A DNA stretch of 64,000 nucleotides from Bacterioplanoides sp. SCSIO 12839 (lineage in GTDB: Bacteria > Pseudomonadota > Gammaproteobacteria > Pseudomonadales > Oceanobacteraceae): contig NZ_CP073745.1 in NCBI RefSeq assembly GCF_024397975.1, positions 1,390,501 to 1,454,500 of the forward strand. Reading direction: 5' to 3'. The notes under the pieces were generated by a model. The model searched no databases. It saw only the letters and a program-made list of their open reading frames with translations, and was not told where the DNA came from. The position numbers were made by a program, and so were the translations under genes. Below, one piece after another: positions 7,480-16,224 of the stretch (position 1 is its first letter; the number at the start of each line of letters is the position of its first letter).

Positions 7480-9513
7480 GTGTTGAAGTACAATTTTTCT
7501 GCTCTGGCATTATTGCCATTGTTACTGACCGCTTGTGGTGGCGACAATAAATCTGAAAGCCTGGGGGAGCACCTGGTTGAGCGTGAATGCATCGATTGGA
7601 ATGATAATCTCAGCTGCGATCGCGGAGAAAATAGCAGTGTTGTGACTAAAGCTGCTGGCCAGCTAACGCAAACAGTGAACACCTCCGCCAGTGCAGCAAA
7701 AATTCTTGAGCAGGTTGATGCGGCATCGGGAAAACAATTATCTGTTCTGCTGGCTCCGCAGGATAGCGCTTATGTCGATGCCATGACCTCTCTGGCATGG
7801 GGTGAGGTGTCGGGTAACCCATTTGTTGAGGACAGTGAGCAGGCAAAAAATTATCTGTCTGATAAATTAGCCATTAACTGGGATAGTAGCTCACAGAGTT
7901 ATGTTGATCAGGAAGCTGCGGTGAGAAAGCAGCTGATGGCTGCAATGCAAAAAGTTGAAGATCCTAAACTTGCGATTGCTGCGCAGCTTGAAAGTATTCT
8001 GGCCAAGCGTGATCTTAATGCTGAGCTGGACTCCGATCGGGTTGTTGAAAGTCCTGCTGCACTGGAATTATTGGCCCAGGTTAACATCACAGAGCCTGTT
8101 AGTAGTTGGAAATATTCTGCTCGCCGTCAGCAATTATTAGTTGCAACTGAAGACAATTATTTACGTATTTACAACAGCCGTAATGGTTTTAATTTAACTG
8201 AGAATAAAAAACTGGTAGCGGGTAAAGAATCTGTGTCAGGTTCGGCGCAAAAGCAACCGGCTATGGTTTCTCAATTGCAAGTTGACGGCCGTGTTGATGT
8301 CTTTGCCTCGGCAACCAATGTCACTCCGCCTACGCCACCCAAGCCAACTCCGCCTGTCACGCCTCCAACAACTCCACCTCCAACAACCCCGCCAGTTACT
8401 CCGGCTCCGGTTGATCGCGAACTCGACCCAAAAGGCCGCATATCTGACGTAGGATTTAGCGATAACTTTGCCAATGTGTATGTTGTTACGCAAAAAGAAA
8501 ATAGTGATGGGGCTAATTTGCGAGCCTGTAACCTGTCTGAAACAGATTACGGTATTTTTAAAATCAATATCTACAGCGATGCGGGTGCTCAGGCTGTCAG
8601 TGGTTGTAATCATCCGGCTTTATCAGCCGTTAATGTGGCTGTTGATGGAGGCAATATTCTCGCAGTGGATGAACAGGCTAAACGTCTTTATTGGGTGTCT
8701 TCCGATACCTTGCGTGAGGCCAATAATCATTATCTGACGCTCTCTTCGAAGCTGCTTTTCTCTTTGCCGGATCCTGATGACGAGTTGGCGATTGTGGCTG
8801 AGCAATCGGGTTCCGATATTTATCTGGTTCGTTTGCAGGATATGCTGGTGTTGTCTGGTTTTGGTTTTTCCGGAGCTGAATTAAAGGACGCCTTATGGCT
8901 AAACGAAGGTAAGGAAGTTCTGCTGGTGTCAGATCATCAGTGGCAGCGCTGGGATGTTCGGGTGTCATCTTCTCCAACCTTGCTTGAATCCGGCGATTTA
9001 AGCTCCACTGTCGCCAATGGCTCGTTGGTCTCCGTCAGCGATAATCAGCAATATTATGCTCGCCAAAATGGCACGCTGTTAACCATTCATCAATGGTCTG
9101 ATCATAAAGTAGTTGGTCAAATAAAAGACGTCGAAAAAGTAGTTTGGGAAGCCAGTGACCTGGTTGTAAAAAACAGTGCAGGCTTCTCTCGCTATCAGCT
9201 CCATCGTTCTGTCATTAGTCCATTACAGCGCGCTGAAATTTATCTGACCGCTGCCCGAATTGCTGCAGGTAATGGCAATTTATCTCAGGTGTCTGAAAAC
9301 CTGAATCTTCCCGTCAATGTTCCTGGCACCAGTCTGACAGTCAGTTGGTCGGGCACATTACAGCAAATTAAATACAGTACCAGCCCAGGTTCCGTTGATC
9401 CGAATCCTGTAGCTGAGACCGGAACCATTACCGCAACGATTAATACCACGTATCGCGGTGACGCAGTTCGCTGGAAAAAGGCATTTGATGTCCAGATTAA
9501 AGCGAGCCAATAA
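7480..9513 (+). CDS. Large lipoprotein with Pro/Thr-rich linker, propeller-like
   Basis: 677 residues from GTG 7480; an in-frame stop at 7471 limits the start, and TTG 7483 is the alternative. Lipobox LLTACGG. Just after the signal there is a Cys/Asp loop, CIDWNDNLSCDRGE (about residues 37-50). It resembles the loop CLDENNNYRCDSNE in the next lipoprotein and may bind calcium. Residues about 190-275 contain WKYSARRQQLLVATEDNYLRIY-type propeller motifs. A Pro/Thr linker (TPPKPTPPVTPPTT type) spans about 282-310, and a second beta-rich part follows. No named family was recognised. It is divergent from the acidic-tract lipoprotein and followed 79 bp later by the 1620-residue lipoprotein. It is probably cell-surface or outer-membrane attached. 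Confidence 0.75.
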   Translation: MLKYNFSALALLPLLLTACGGDNKSESLGEHLVERECIDWNDNLSCDRGENSSVVTKAAGQLTQTVNTSASAAKILEQVDAASGKQLSVLLAPQDSAYVDAMTSLAWGEVSGNPFVEDSEQAKNYLSDKLAINWDSSSQSYVDQEAAVRKQLMAAMQKVEDPKLAIAAQLESILAKRDLNAELDSDRVVESPAALELLAQVNITEPVSSWKYSARRQQLLVATEDNYLRIYNSRNGFNLTENKKLVAGKESVSGSAQKQPAMVSQLQVDGRVDVFASATNVTPPTPPKPTPPVTPPTTPPPTTPPVTPAPVDRELDPKGRISDVGFSDNFANVYVVTQKENSDGANLRACNLSETDYGIFKINIYSDAGAQAVSGCNHPALSAVNVAVDGGNILAVDEQAKRLYWVSSDTLREANNHYLTLSSKLLFSLPDPDDELAIVAEQSGSDIYLVRLQDMLVLSGFGFSGAELKDALWLNEGKEVLLVSDHQWQRWDVRVSSSPTLLESGDLSSTVANGSLVSVSDNQQYYARQNGTLLTIHQWSDHKVVGQIKDVEKVVWEASDLVVKNSAGFSRYQLHRSVISPLQRAEIYLTAARIAAGNGNLSQVSENLNLPVNVPGTSLTVSWSGTLQQIKYSTSPGSVDPNPVAETGTITATINTTYRGDAVRWKKAFDVQIKASQ

Positions 9514-9592
9514 CGATTTCATAATAATTAAAAAAGCTTGGGAAATGCCCGGAGAATACCGGACAAACACAATATAAATTCGGAGAAGTAAT

Positions 9593-12500
9593 ATGAACAT
9601 TTGGAAGAATGGAGCGCTGATTTTTTTAATCGGTGCTCTGGTCGCCTGTGGCGGTTCGGGAGGTAGTTCCGGTTCCAAAACAGCGGATGATGGCAATAAG
9701 CCAACCAACCCGGAAAATCCAGGATCTGAGCCGACAAACCCTTCGCCGGCTGACCCGGATGAGCCGAAGCCAACAGTGCCGGAAGCAACGGCAAAAGTCA
9801 TTGACGGTTATCTGGAAAATGCACTCGTTTGTCTGGATGAGAACAACAACTACCGTTGTGATTCAAATGAACCGACTGAGCGAACTAATGCTCAGGGTGA
9901 TTTTAAGCTGGAAAAATTTACTGGCAAAGTTGTTCTGGCAGAAATTCGCGCCAATGAAACAAAAGATAATGGTGAGTTGGTTTCTGTTGGTTATGTTCTT
10001 CGTGGTGTCGCAGAGCAAGGTAAGCATATTACCCCGTTTTCTACCTTGATGTTGGCTTTACAGGAAGCTGGCGCGAAGCCTGAAGCGGTGGATGCGGATT
10101 TGCGTGACAAGCTGAAGTTGCCTGCCGATACCGATCTGACGATGGACTATATTGCCGCAGATAATAAAACCATGCAGCGCTTAGCGGTGATGACGGTTGC
10201 GATGATTCAAAAAATCAATCAACAAGCATTGGCGTTGGATGAAGTCAGTCCGCAAGATGATCAGGGCGTTATTGAGTTTATCTCCTGGCACCAGCTCTCG
10301 TTAGAAGCACTGGCCAGTGGTGCAAATATTCTTGTTGGCAATCCTGATATGACCACGACGGAGTTGATTGCTGCCTGGCAAAAAGACAGCAATGTTGCTC
10401 TGTCTGCCGCCCGTATTGAGCAGGTCAAAAAAGATGGAGAATTTAATAACCTTGATGCTGACGGCGACGGTATTGCCAATGTGATTGATAACTGCCCAGC
10501 TGTTGCCAGTCAGGATCAAACGGATACCGATTCGGATGGTCAGGGCGATGTTTGTGATGCCGATGATGATAACGACTCAAAATCTGATGATCTTGATAAT
10601 TGTCCTTTAATCGCCAATAGCGATCAGCTGGATACCGATGGTGACGGCAGTGGTGACGCTTGTGACAGTGATAAAGACAATGACAGCAAATTAAATGATG
10701 TTGATAACTGCCCGATTATGGCTAACCCAGGTCAGGAAGATCTTGATAATGATGGTATGGGGGATGTTTGTGATACCGATAAAGATAATGACGGTGTCTT
10801 AAATGATCTTGATAACTGTCCGGTTAATGCCAATGCAGATCAAAAAGATTTTGATAGTGACGGTATGGGAGATGTATGCGATGCCGATGCTGATGGCGAT
10901 AATGTTGATGACTCCATTGATAATTGCTTGTTGAAACCAAACCCGGGTCAGGAAGACCTGGATGGCGACGGCTACGGCAGTGCTTGTGATGATCAGGAAG
11001 TCACTGAATTTACTAAGCTGAGTGTTACTGGCGCTGTGTTGGCGGGGGATGCCACAGAATACGCTTGTGTTACGCAGAATATGATTGATGGCAAAGCGGT
11101 TGATATCAATGATCGTAATACCTGGATGTTATTAATTCCTGCCAATGCAACATGGAAAGATTTAGGCAGCTATGTGCCCGCAGGGAAAAATGATACCGAC
11201 TTATTCTGGGACTACAGCTGGAGCTTCCCGGGGTACAGCTACAGTCAGGAGTTTAAAGAAGCCAATGGCTTAAGCACTCGTAATATCAGTAGTAATCAGG
11301 TTGAGGCTTATGTTGAGCTTCTTAATACCATGAATTATTGCGGCCATAACGATTGGACTGTACCAAGCGTTGCACAAATGCAGCTATTAAATAGTAAAAA
11401 AGTTGCAGCTGATTCTGATGTGAAGTCCCTGGATCGCACAGTGTTTAAAAACTTTGCGGCATTGGAAACTCAGGTGACTAATCGTACTGACCAGTGGGGT
11501 GATCCGATTAATGCCAATTATTACCCTTATTTGGTTAACCCTTATTTCTGGACCAGTGATCGAACGTTAGATCGTTACGGCGATCCATCCACCAATTTGG
11601 GTGACTACAAAAAATACCTGCATGCAACCGCAGCGGCAGATGAACATATTTTTACTGACACACCGGGAGGCGGGCCTTATTTCGCTCTGCGTGCTGTGCG
11701 CCAGAATCGCTTCACTAAGTTAGCTGCGGATGCTACTGAGCTGGCGGTTGATGCCAGTGATTGGGTGTGTGTTCGTGATGATGACGCGGGTGGTCGTCGC
11801 CACTGGTTGAATACTCAGGGCAATGCGTTTGATGTGTCTTCTGCCGACGTTGATACCCGTTTGAACGCTATTAATACTGCAAATACTTGTGGCTTCAGTG
11901 ACTGGCGACTGCCTACCGCTAAAGAGGTTATTACTTTAAAACCTGTTCACAGCGATGCTCATTTTAAAATCGGTCAGCTGGGCGAATATACAAACTTTAA
12001 TCGTTATTACTTTGACTATGTATGGTTGAAGGATAAGCGTTCGATGGCATTGCGTCGTCAGAGTGACTATGTTGGCAGTGGATATAGCTCGCCGAATAAA
12101 ACCCATCTGATGTTGGTTCGTGATGATATTGCCAGTGGTTTGGCGCTGGATGCCAAGGTTACTGAGGCGGAGACAAAAAGTGCCGATATTGCTCAGTTGA
12201 AATCTGACTTTGATAGCAATGAAGTCGATGACACATTGGCGACCGATGTAGCTACATTGGCTAATGAGTTTGCAAAATTCGATAACCTGGCGAAGTTAAT
12301 TACTAATCGTCAAAAAGCAGTTACTGAATTTGAGCCTCTGGTTATTGCTGCTCGCACTCAGTTTAATGCACTGTATGTTGGCCAGCAAACAGCTGATCGC
12401 CTGGCTGATGTTTTAGCACTGGAAGCTGATGTGCCTGTATTGAAGGCCGCTCTAAAAGCCGATGCCGAGGCATTAAAAACCTGGTTGGATGAGCTGTACG

Positions 12501-14455
12501 TTGTTTTAGACGGGTTGTCACCAATCAGCGATGAAGACAAGGCTCAATTGTTGTTTAAAGGCATTCAGAGTGGTTCGGTATTAACCCAGCTGTATGCAGC
12601 GCTAGGCTCAGATTACGACGTGATTGCTGCACAGGTTGCAACAATTAACACGACTCGTACGACTGAGTTTACCGACTTAGGTGTGGTGGTTAAGCTGAAT
12701 CATGGCTATCAAAAAATTGCCAAAGACGGTTCGGTTGCAGGCACATTAGCCGTTGTAGGTGATGACTGGCGTTGTGTGCAGCAGCAGACTACTGTTGATG
12801 ATTTTACTCAGACTTATACTTGGACGTTGCCCGTTACTGAAGATCGTAATTTAAACTACAGTGACGCACATGCTCGCCGTGCTGATCTGAATGCTGCAGT
12901 CTTGTGTGGTATTGATGCCGCAGCTGACAGCGCTGTTAATATTTCGGTGGATGCCAGCGATAAGGATGGTTGGGCAATACCAAATTACAGTCAGCTGGAT
13001 TTAATTAAAACGGAAGACTTTAACGACGGCAGTACCGATTACAAAACTCTGGATCGCAGTGTATTTGCGACACACGAAGCGTCTTTAGCTGCGCATACTT
13101 ATTATTGGGCTGAGGATAAATCAACCAGTAGTTATTATGTCGACGTATTACGTTTTGCTAATTCTGGCGATAATCCAGCGGACTCAGATGCTCGTGAAAT
13201 AAAAAATGATGTTCGAGCTAATGCGGATAACAAAGCGAACCTGATGTTATTGCACAGCCAATTGACGTATAGCCGCACGGACGAAACTTGTGGCAGTGAG
13301 CGTGTGCATTATCAGGGTAAGTGTTATCGCCGTGTCGATGATAATAAAAGCTGGAATGATGCATTGGCTTACTGTGTAGCAAACGGTGGCAGTTTAATCG
13401 GTGCTAACGGCGATAACCATAACCTACGATTGGGTATTGCTTTGGGCTTAATCAGTGGCAATCGCTATTGGACTCGTGAGGAGGGCAGCAGCAGCTGGGC
13501 TTACGCTCTTGAGTATGAGAATGGCAAATGGCAGCGTGACAGCTCTTCTCGTAATCGGACTGATAACTTCCCATTTGTATGTCTTGAGCCAACGCCGGGT
13601 AATGAACTAACAGTTCCGGCGGCACCGACGAATCCGGTAGTCGATGATGATGCGGATACCTTTGGCTGGGATGAAGTCAGTGGGTTTGCCGGCAATGATC
13701 AATACGAATACAGCCTGGATGCAGGTTTAACCTGGCTGGCTGTGACTGCTAATCCGCAGCCAGTGGGCTACGCGGCGCGCAGTGCTGGTGATGTTCAGGT
13801 ACGTGTTAAAGCCACGGAAAATAGCAACGCTCCTGGCGCGGCTTTGCTGGCAGGAAGCTTTACAGAAACCGATGTTGTAGCGCCAACCAACCCTCAGGTT
13901 GATGATGCCACGGATACCTTTGGTTGGGATGATGTAGCCGGATTTAGCGGAGCGGATAAATATGAGTACAGTATGGATGGCGGTAGCACCTGGCAGGCAG
14001 CTACGGCTAACCCGCAACGTATTTCAATTAAAGATATCAGTACTGGTGATGTTCAGGTGCGCGTTAAAGCCAATGGCAGTGTCAATAAGGCTGGGGCGAT
14101 ATTATCTTCTGATGCTGATTTTACTGCGCAGGTAGGGCCGGTTTGCAGTGGTGGAAATTATGCCGCTGAGGTTAAAGGCCGATGTTATCTTCGTTTTGAC
14201 AGCGGTAAAAAACGCAACGATGCGCTAGCGCATTGTGAATCCTTAGGTGCTGATATGGTAAGCAGGAATAACCCAGACTTATCTGATATCGGGACCGCTC
14301 TGTTCCTCGATACTTCTCAGGATTATGGCCTTAAGGAATTTTGGGGAAGCAGCACTAACTATGTGTATCGCCTTCAGTATCGCAGTGGAAGCTGGCGTGC
14401 CGACAACGGTGATGGCCGCCCATTTTATAATTACCCATTTATCTGTGTGAAATAA
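9593..14455 (+). CDS. 1620-residue mosaic lipoprotein: TSP3 repeats, DUF1566-like and C-type-lectin-like domains
   Basis: The start has a good ribosome binding site (GGAGAAGTAAT-ATG). Domains in order: lipobox ALVACGGSG; Pro/Asn-rich linker; Ca-loop-like CLDENNNYRCDSNE near residue 80; helical region to about 280; five or six thrombospondin type 3 repeats (about 284-467) with DxDxDGxxDxxDNCP spacing, known calcium binders. Three DUF1566/Lcl-like blocks follow at about 480-705, 715-850 and 1055-1225, each with C-G-x-x-D-W-x-x-P or a variant. A helical spacer lies near 860-1050. A C-type-lectin-like domain spans about 1232-1330, two tandem beta-sandwich repeats (FGWDEVSGF.. / FGWDDVAGF..) span about 1343-1512, and a second lectin-like domain runs about 1517-1620, ending FICVK. 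The composition suggests a calcium-dependent adhesin or polysaccharide-binding surface protein (inference). A strong hairpin follows the stop. Confidence 0.8.
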   Translation: MNIWKNGALIFLIGALVACGGSGGSSGSKTADDGNKPTNPENPGSEPTNPSPADPDEPKPTVPEATAKVIDGYLENALVCLDENNNYRCDSNEPTERTNAQGDFKLEKFTGKVVLAEIRANETKDNGELVSVGYVLRGVAEQGKHITPFSTLMLALQEAGAKPEAVDADLRDKLKLPADTDLTMDYIAADNKTMQRLAVMTVAMIQKINQQALALDEVSPQDDQGVIEFISWHQLSLEALASGANILVGNPDMTTTELIAAWQKDSNVALSAARIEQVKKDGEFNNLDADGDGIANVIDNCPAVASQDQTDTDSDGQGDVCDADDDNDSKSDDLDNCPLIANSDQLDTDGDGSGDACDSDKDNDSKLNDVDNCPIMANPGQEDLDNDGMGDVCDTDKDNDGVLNDLDNCPVNANADQKDFDSDGMGDVCDADADGDNVDDSIDNCLLKPNPGQEDLDGDGYGSACDDQEVTEFTKLSVTGAVLAGDATEYACVTQNMIDGKAVDINDRNTWMLLIPANATWKDLGSYVPAGKNDTDLFWDYSWSFPGYSYSQEFKEANGLSTRNISSNQVEAYVELLNTMNYCGHNDWTVPSVAQMQLLNSKKVAADSDVKSLDRTVFKNFAALETQVTNRTDQWGDPINANYYPYLVNPYFWTSDRTLDRYGDPSTNLGDYKKYLHATAAADEHIFTDTPGGGPYFALRAVRQNRFTKLAADATELAVDASDWVCVRDDDAGGRRHWLNTQGNAFDVSSADVDTRLNAINTANTCGFSDWRLPTAKEVITLKPVHSDAHFKIGQLGEYTNFNRYYFDYVWLKDKRSMALRRQSDYVGSGYSSPNKTHLMLVRDDIASGLALDAKVTEAETKSADIAQLKSDFDSNEVDDTLATDVATLANEFAKFDNLAKLITNRQKAVTEFEPLVIAARTQFNALYVGQQTADRLADVLALEADVPVLKAALKADAEALKTWLDELYVVLDGLSPISDEDKAQLLFKGIQSGSVLTQLYAALGSDYDVIAAQVATINTTRTTEFTDLGVVVKLNHGYQKIAKDGSVAGTLAVVGDDWRCVQQQTTVDDFTQTYTWTLPVTEDRNLNYSDAHARRADLNAAVLCGIDAAADSAVNISVDASDKDGWAIPNYSQLDLIKTEDFNDGSTDYKTLDRSVFATHEASLAAHTYYWAEDKSTSSYYVDVLRFANSGDNPADSDAREIKNDVRANADNKANLMLLHSQLTYSRTDETCGSERVHYQGKCYRRVDDNKSWNDALAYCVANGGSLIGANGDNHNLRLGIALGLISGNRYWTREEGSSSWAYALEYENGKWQRDSSSRNRTDNFPFVCLEPTPGNELTVPAAPTNPVVDDDADTFGWDEVSGFAGNDQYEYSLDAGLTWLAVTANPQPVGYAARSAGDVQVRVKATENSNAPGAALLAGSFTETDVVAPTNPQVDDATDTFGWDDVAGFSGADKYEYSMDGGSTWQAATANPQRISIKDISTGDVQVRVKANGSVNKAGAILSSDADFTAQVGPVCSGGNYAAEVKGRCYLRFDSGKKRNDALAHCESLGADMVSRNNPDLSDIGTALFLDTSQDYGLKEFWGSSTNYVYRLQYRSGSWRADNGDGRPFYNYPFICVK

Positions 14456-14464
14456 CCAACTAAA

Positions 14465-14496
14465 AACACGCTTCGGATACTCATCCGAAGCGTGTT
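14465..14496 (+). terminator. Strong hairpin after the mosaic lipoprotein
   Basis: A 14-bp perfect stem (14465-14478 with 14483-14496) has a 4-base loop ACTC. The trailing T-run is poor, so termination is likely but not classical. Confidence 0.7.
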
Positions 14497-14529
14497 CTGT
14501 ATCAATCTTTCATTGATTTTTTATTACAA

Positions 14530-14561
14530 GATAATGCGAATCTATATCATTCGTGTATAAT
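14530..14561 (+). promoter_or_regulatory. Promoter of the Tad locus with Fur-like operator
   Basis: A perfect -10 hexamer TATAAT lies at 14556-14561. Just upstream, 14530-14548 (GATAATGCGAATCTATATC) matches the 19-bp Fur consensus at 15 positions by hand alignment and overlaps where a -35 would sit. The flp start is 65 bp downstream of the -10. No good -35 is visible, which fits an activator-dependent or weak promoter. Fur control is inferred. Confidence 0.45.
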
Positions 14562-14625
14562 CGCGGCGCTTCTCAGCCATTGAGTGAGCATCGATTTGGG
14601 CGCGAGTGTGTATCGAGACAATCCT

Positions 14626-14832
14626 ATGAAAAACCTGATTAAAAAATCCGAAACTCTGTTGGTTAATTACTGGCAGGATGAACGAGCAGTAACCGCCATT
14701 GAATATGGTGTTCTCGCGGCCAGTATTGCTATTGGTATTGGTGCGTTATTTTCTGGTGATGGTGGTTTTATGCCAGCACTGGAAGAAACGTTTAATAAAA
14801 TTACCGAGCAGTTGAAGTCATCTTCTCAGTAA
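14626..14832 (+). CDS. flp: Flp/Fap type IVb prepilin
   Basis: 68 residues. The Flp signature AVTAIEYGVLAASIAIGIGALF is visible: a short basic leader ending ERA, predicted cleavage before VTAIEYG (as in Aggregatibacter Flp1), the conserved Glu-Tyr pair and one hydrophobic helix. The residue before the cut is Ala rather than the usual Gly. The frame is open upstream to 14584, but ATG 14626 gives the normal prepilin leader. It is the only major pilin in the locus and first in the Tad operon. It would be processed by TadV and assembled at the inner membrane. Confidence 0.92.
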   Translation: MKNLIKKSETLLVNYWQDERAVTAIEYGVLAASIAIGIGALFSGDGGFMPALEETFNKITEQLKSSSQ

Positions 14833-14837
14833 TTCTT

Positions 14838-15287
14838 TTGCAATTTTTTCTGTTGGTATTCGCTGGCACCTTATTGCTGGCTACCATGCAGGATCTTCTT
14901 TTTCGTCGCGTTAAAAATAACGTATGGATCATTGCCCTGATGTCGACTTTATTGTCGATGGTTATGGCAGTTCATGGGATTGAACACCTGACTGCTGTGC
15001 TGTTAGCGGCAGTCATGGGTTTTTTATTCTGGCGTGTCGGTATATGGGGAGGCTCTGATGGACGTTGGCTTCCTTTATGTCTTGCCTGGCTGCCTCTGAA
15101 AAGCTGGCCGGTATGGCTTTTTATTTTTTGCATTGGCTGGGGTGTTTATTCATTGCTGGCCGTGGTTTTTATTGTGTTGCGTCATAGAAAATGGACGCAA
15201 TCGGATAGAGGCCTTGCTTTGCTACCCATCATGTTGGTTGCACAGTTGTGTGTATCTGCATTGATTAAACTGAAGGTAATAATATGA
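14838..15287 (+). CDS. tadV: Prepilin peptidase TadV/CpaA
   Basis: 149 residues, a short A24-type membrane aspartyl protease without the N-terminal methylation domain, as usual for TadV. It has about five hydrophobic segments. The expected catalytic aspartates are D19 (in MQDLLFRRVKN) and D74 (in GGSDGRW). The second motif is GGSD, not the consensus GxGD. The start appears to be TTG at 14838, close behind flp, and no ATG is available. The end overlaps the cpaB start (ATGA). It cleaves the Flp leader and probably TadE/TadF. Confidence 0.85.
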   Translation: MQFFLLVFAGTLLLATMQDLLFRRVKNNVWIIALMSTLLSMVMAVHGIEHLTAVLLAAVMGFLFWRVGIWGGSDGRWLPLCLAWLPLKSWPVWLFIFCIGWGVYSLLAVVFIVLRHRKWTQSDRGLALLPIMLVAQLCVSALIKLKVII

Positions 15288-16207
15288 CAATGCAGCGTGT
15301 TCTTGGTTTGTTATTGGTCGCTGTTCTGGTGGTGCTGGCTGCTTTATTTATGCGCCTGGCAACAACACCCGCGGTGGTCAAACCGGTACCTTCCGTAGCA
15401 TCAGAAACAACGCCAGAAACATCACCACCAATACCAGTTGTTGAAAAAAGAAAGGTGTTGGTTGCCCGTAAAGTTATTCACGCAGGCCAGTTTATTGATA
15501 AAAGTGATCTGGCCTGGGGTGAGATGGACGTTAGCGGTTATAACTGGATCTCGTCGAGTGATTATTCGCTGTCGCAATTTGCCGGAAGTGTCGCTATCGA
15601 CAGCATAATGGCAAATACAGTGGTTCCTTATGATGCGCTGGTTCGGCCTGAACAACATGGTTTTTTAGCCGCAGTGTTAGCACCGGGAATGCGTGCTGCC
15701 AGTATTCCGGTTAATGACGTGACGGTGGGTGCCGGATTAATTGGCCCTGGGGATTATGTCGATGTATTGCTGACGTTTTATGCCAACAGCGACCGGGGCG
15801 CCTGGAGCATGGCTCAGGGGGGCGATATCAACATGCTGACCAATAAAACTCTGGTAACCGGTGTTCGGGTGATTGCGATCAACCGTCGTTCATTAGCGGA
15901 TCCGGAACAGGAGTTGGGACGTAAATTAACAACGGCCACGGTTGAAGTGTCGGCTGAGGGTGCGCAGCAATTAGCGTTGGCGGCTCACATGGGCAGTTTG
16001 TCGATGACGCTTCGTTCACAACGTCAGCCCGGCTCAGATAATGAGCAGATGGAATTGTGGGTGGGCGATATTCATACAGCTTCTGACCAACTGAAGCCCA
16101 AGCCCGGTCTGGTACTCATGCGTGGCCAGCAAACTCAGGTGGTGGGGTTTTCTCAGGAAGATGACAACACCAACGATAACGATAGCAATGATGATGACAA
16201 AGGCTGA
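15284..16207 (+). CDS. cpaB: Flp pilus assembly protein CpaB/RcpC
   Basis: 307 residues. An N-terminal membrane anchor (about residues 7-27) and a Thr/Pro/Val spacer precede an SAF-type domain (about 57-120: VLVARKVIHAGQFIDKSDLAW). The RcpC/CpaB domain follows (about 125-265: GMRAASIPVNDVTVGAGLIGPGDYVDVLLTF). The tail is Asp/Asn-rich. The protein is thought to sit in the periplasm and aid the secretin channel. It overlaps tadV by four bases and precedes the secretin gene by 17 bp. Confidence 0.9.
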   Translation: MTMQRVLGLLLVAVLVVLAALFMRLATTPAVVKPVPSVASETTPETSPPIPVVEKRKVLVARKVIHAGQFIDKSDLAWGEMDVSGYNWISSSDYSLSQFAGSVAIDSIMANTVVPYDALVRPEQHGFLAAVLAPGMRAASIPVNDVTVGAGLIGPGDYVDVLLTFYANSDRGAWSMAQGGDINMLTNKTLVTGVRVIAINRRSLADPEQELGRKLTTATVEVSAEGAQQLALAAHMGSLSMTLRSQRQPGSDNEQMELWVGDIHTASDQLKPKPGLVLMRGQQTQVVGFSQEDDNTNDNDSNDDDKG

Positions 16208-16224
16208 GCAGTTTAAGGTCGAAC

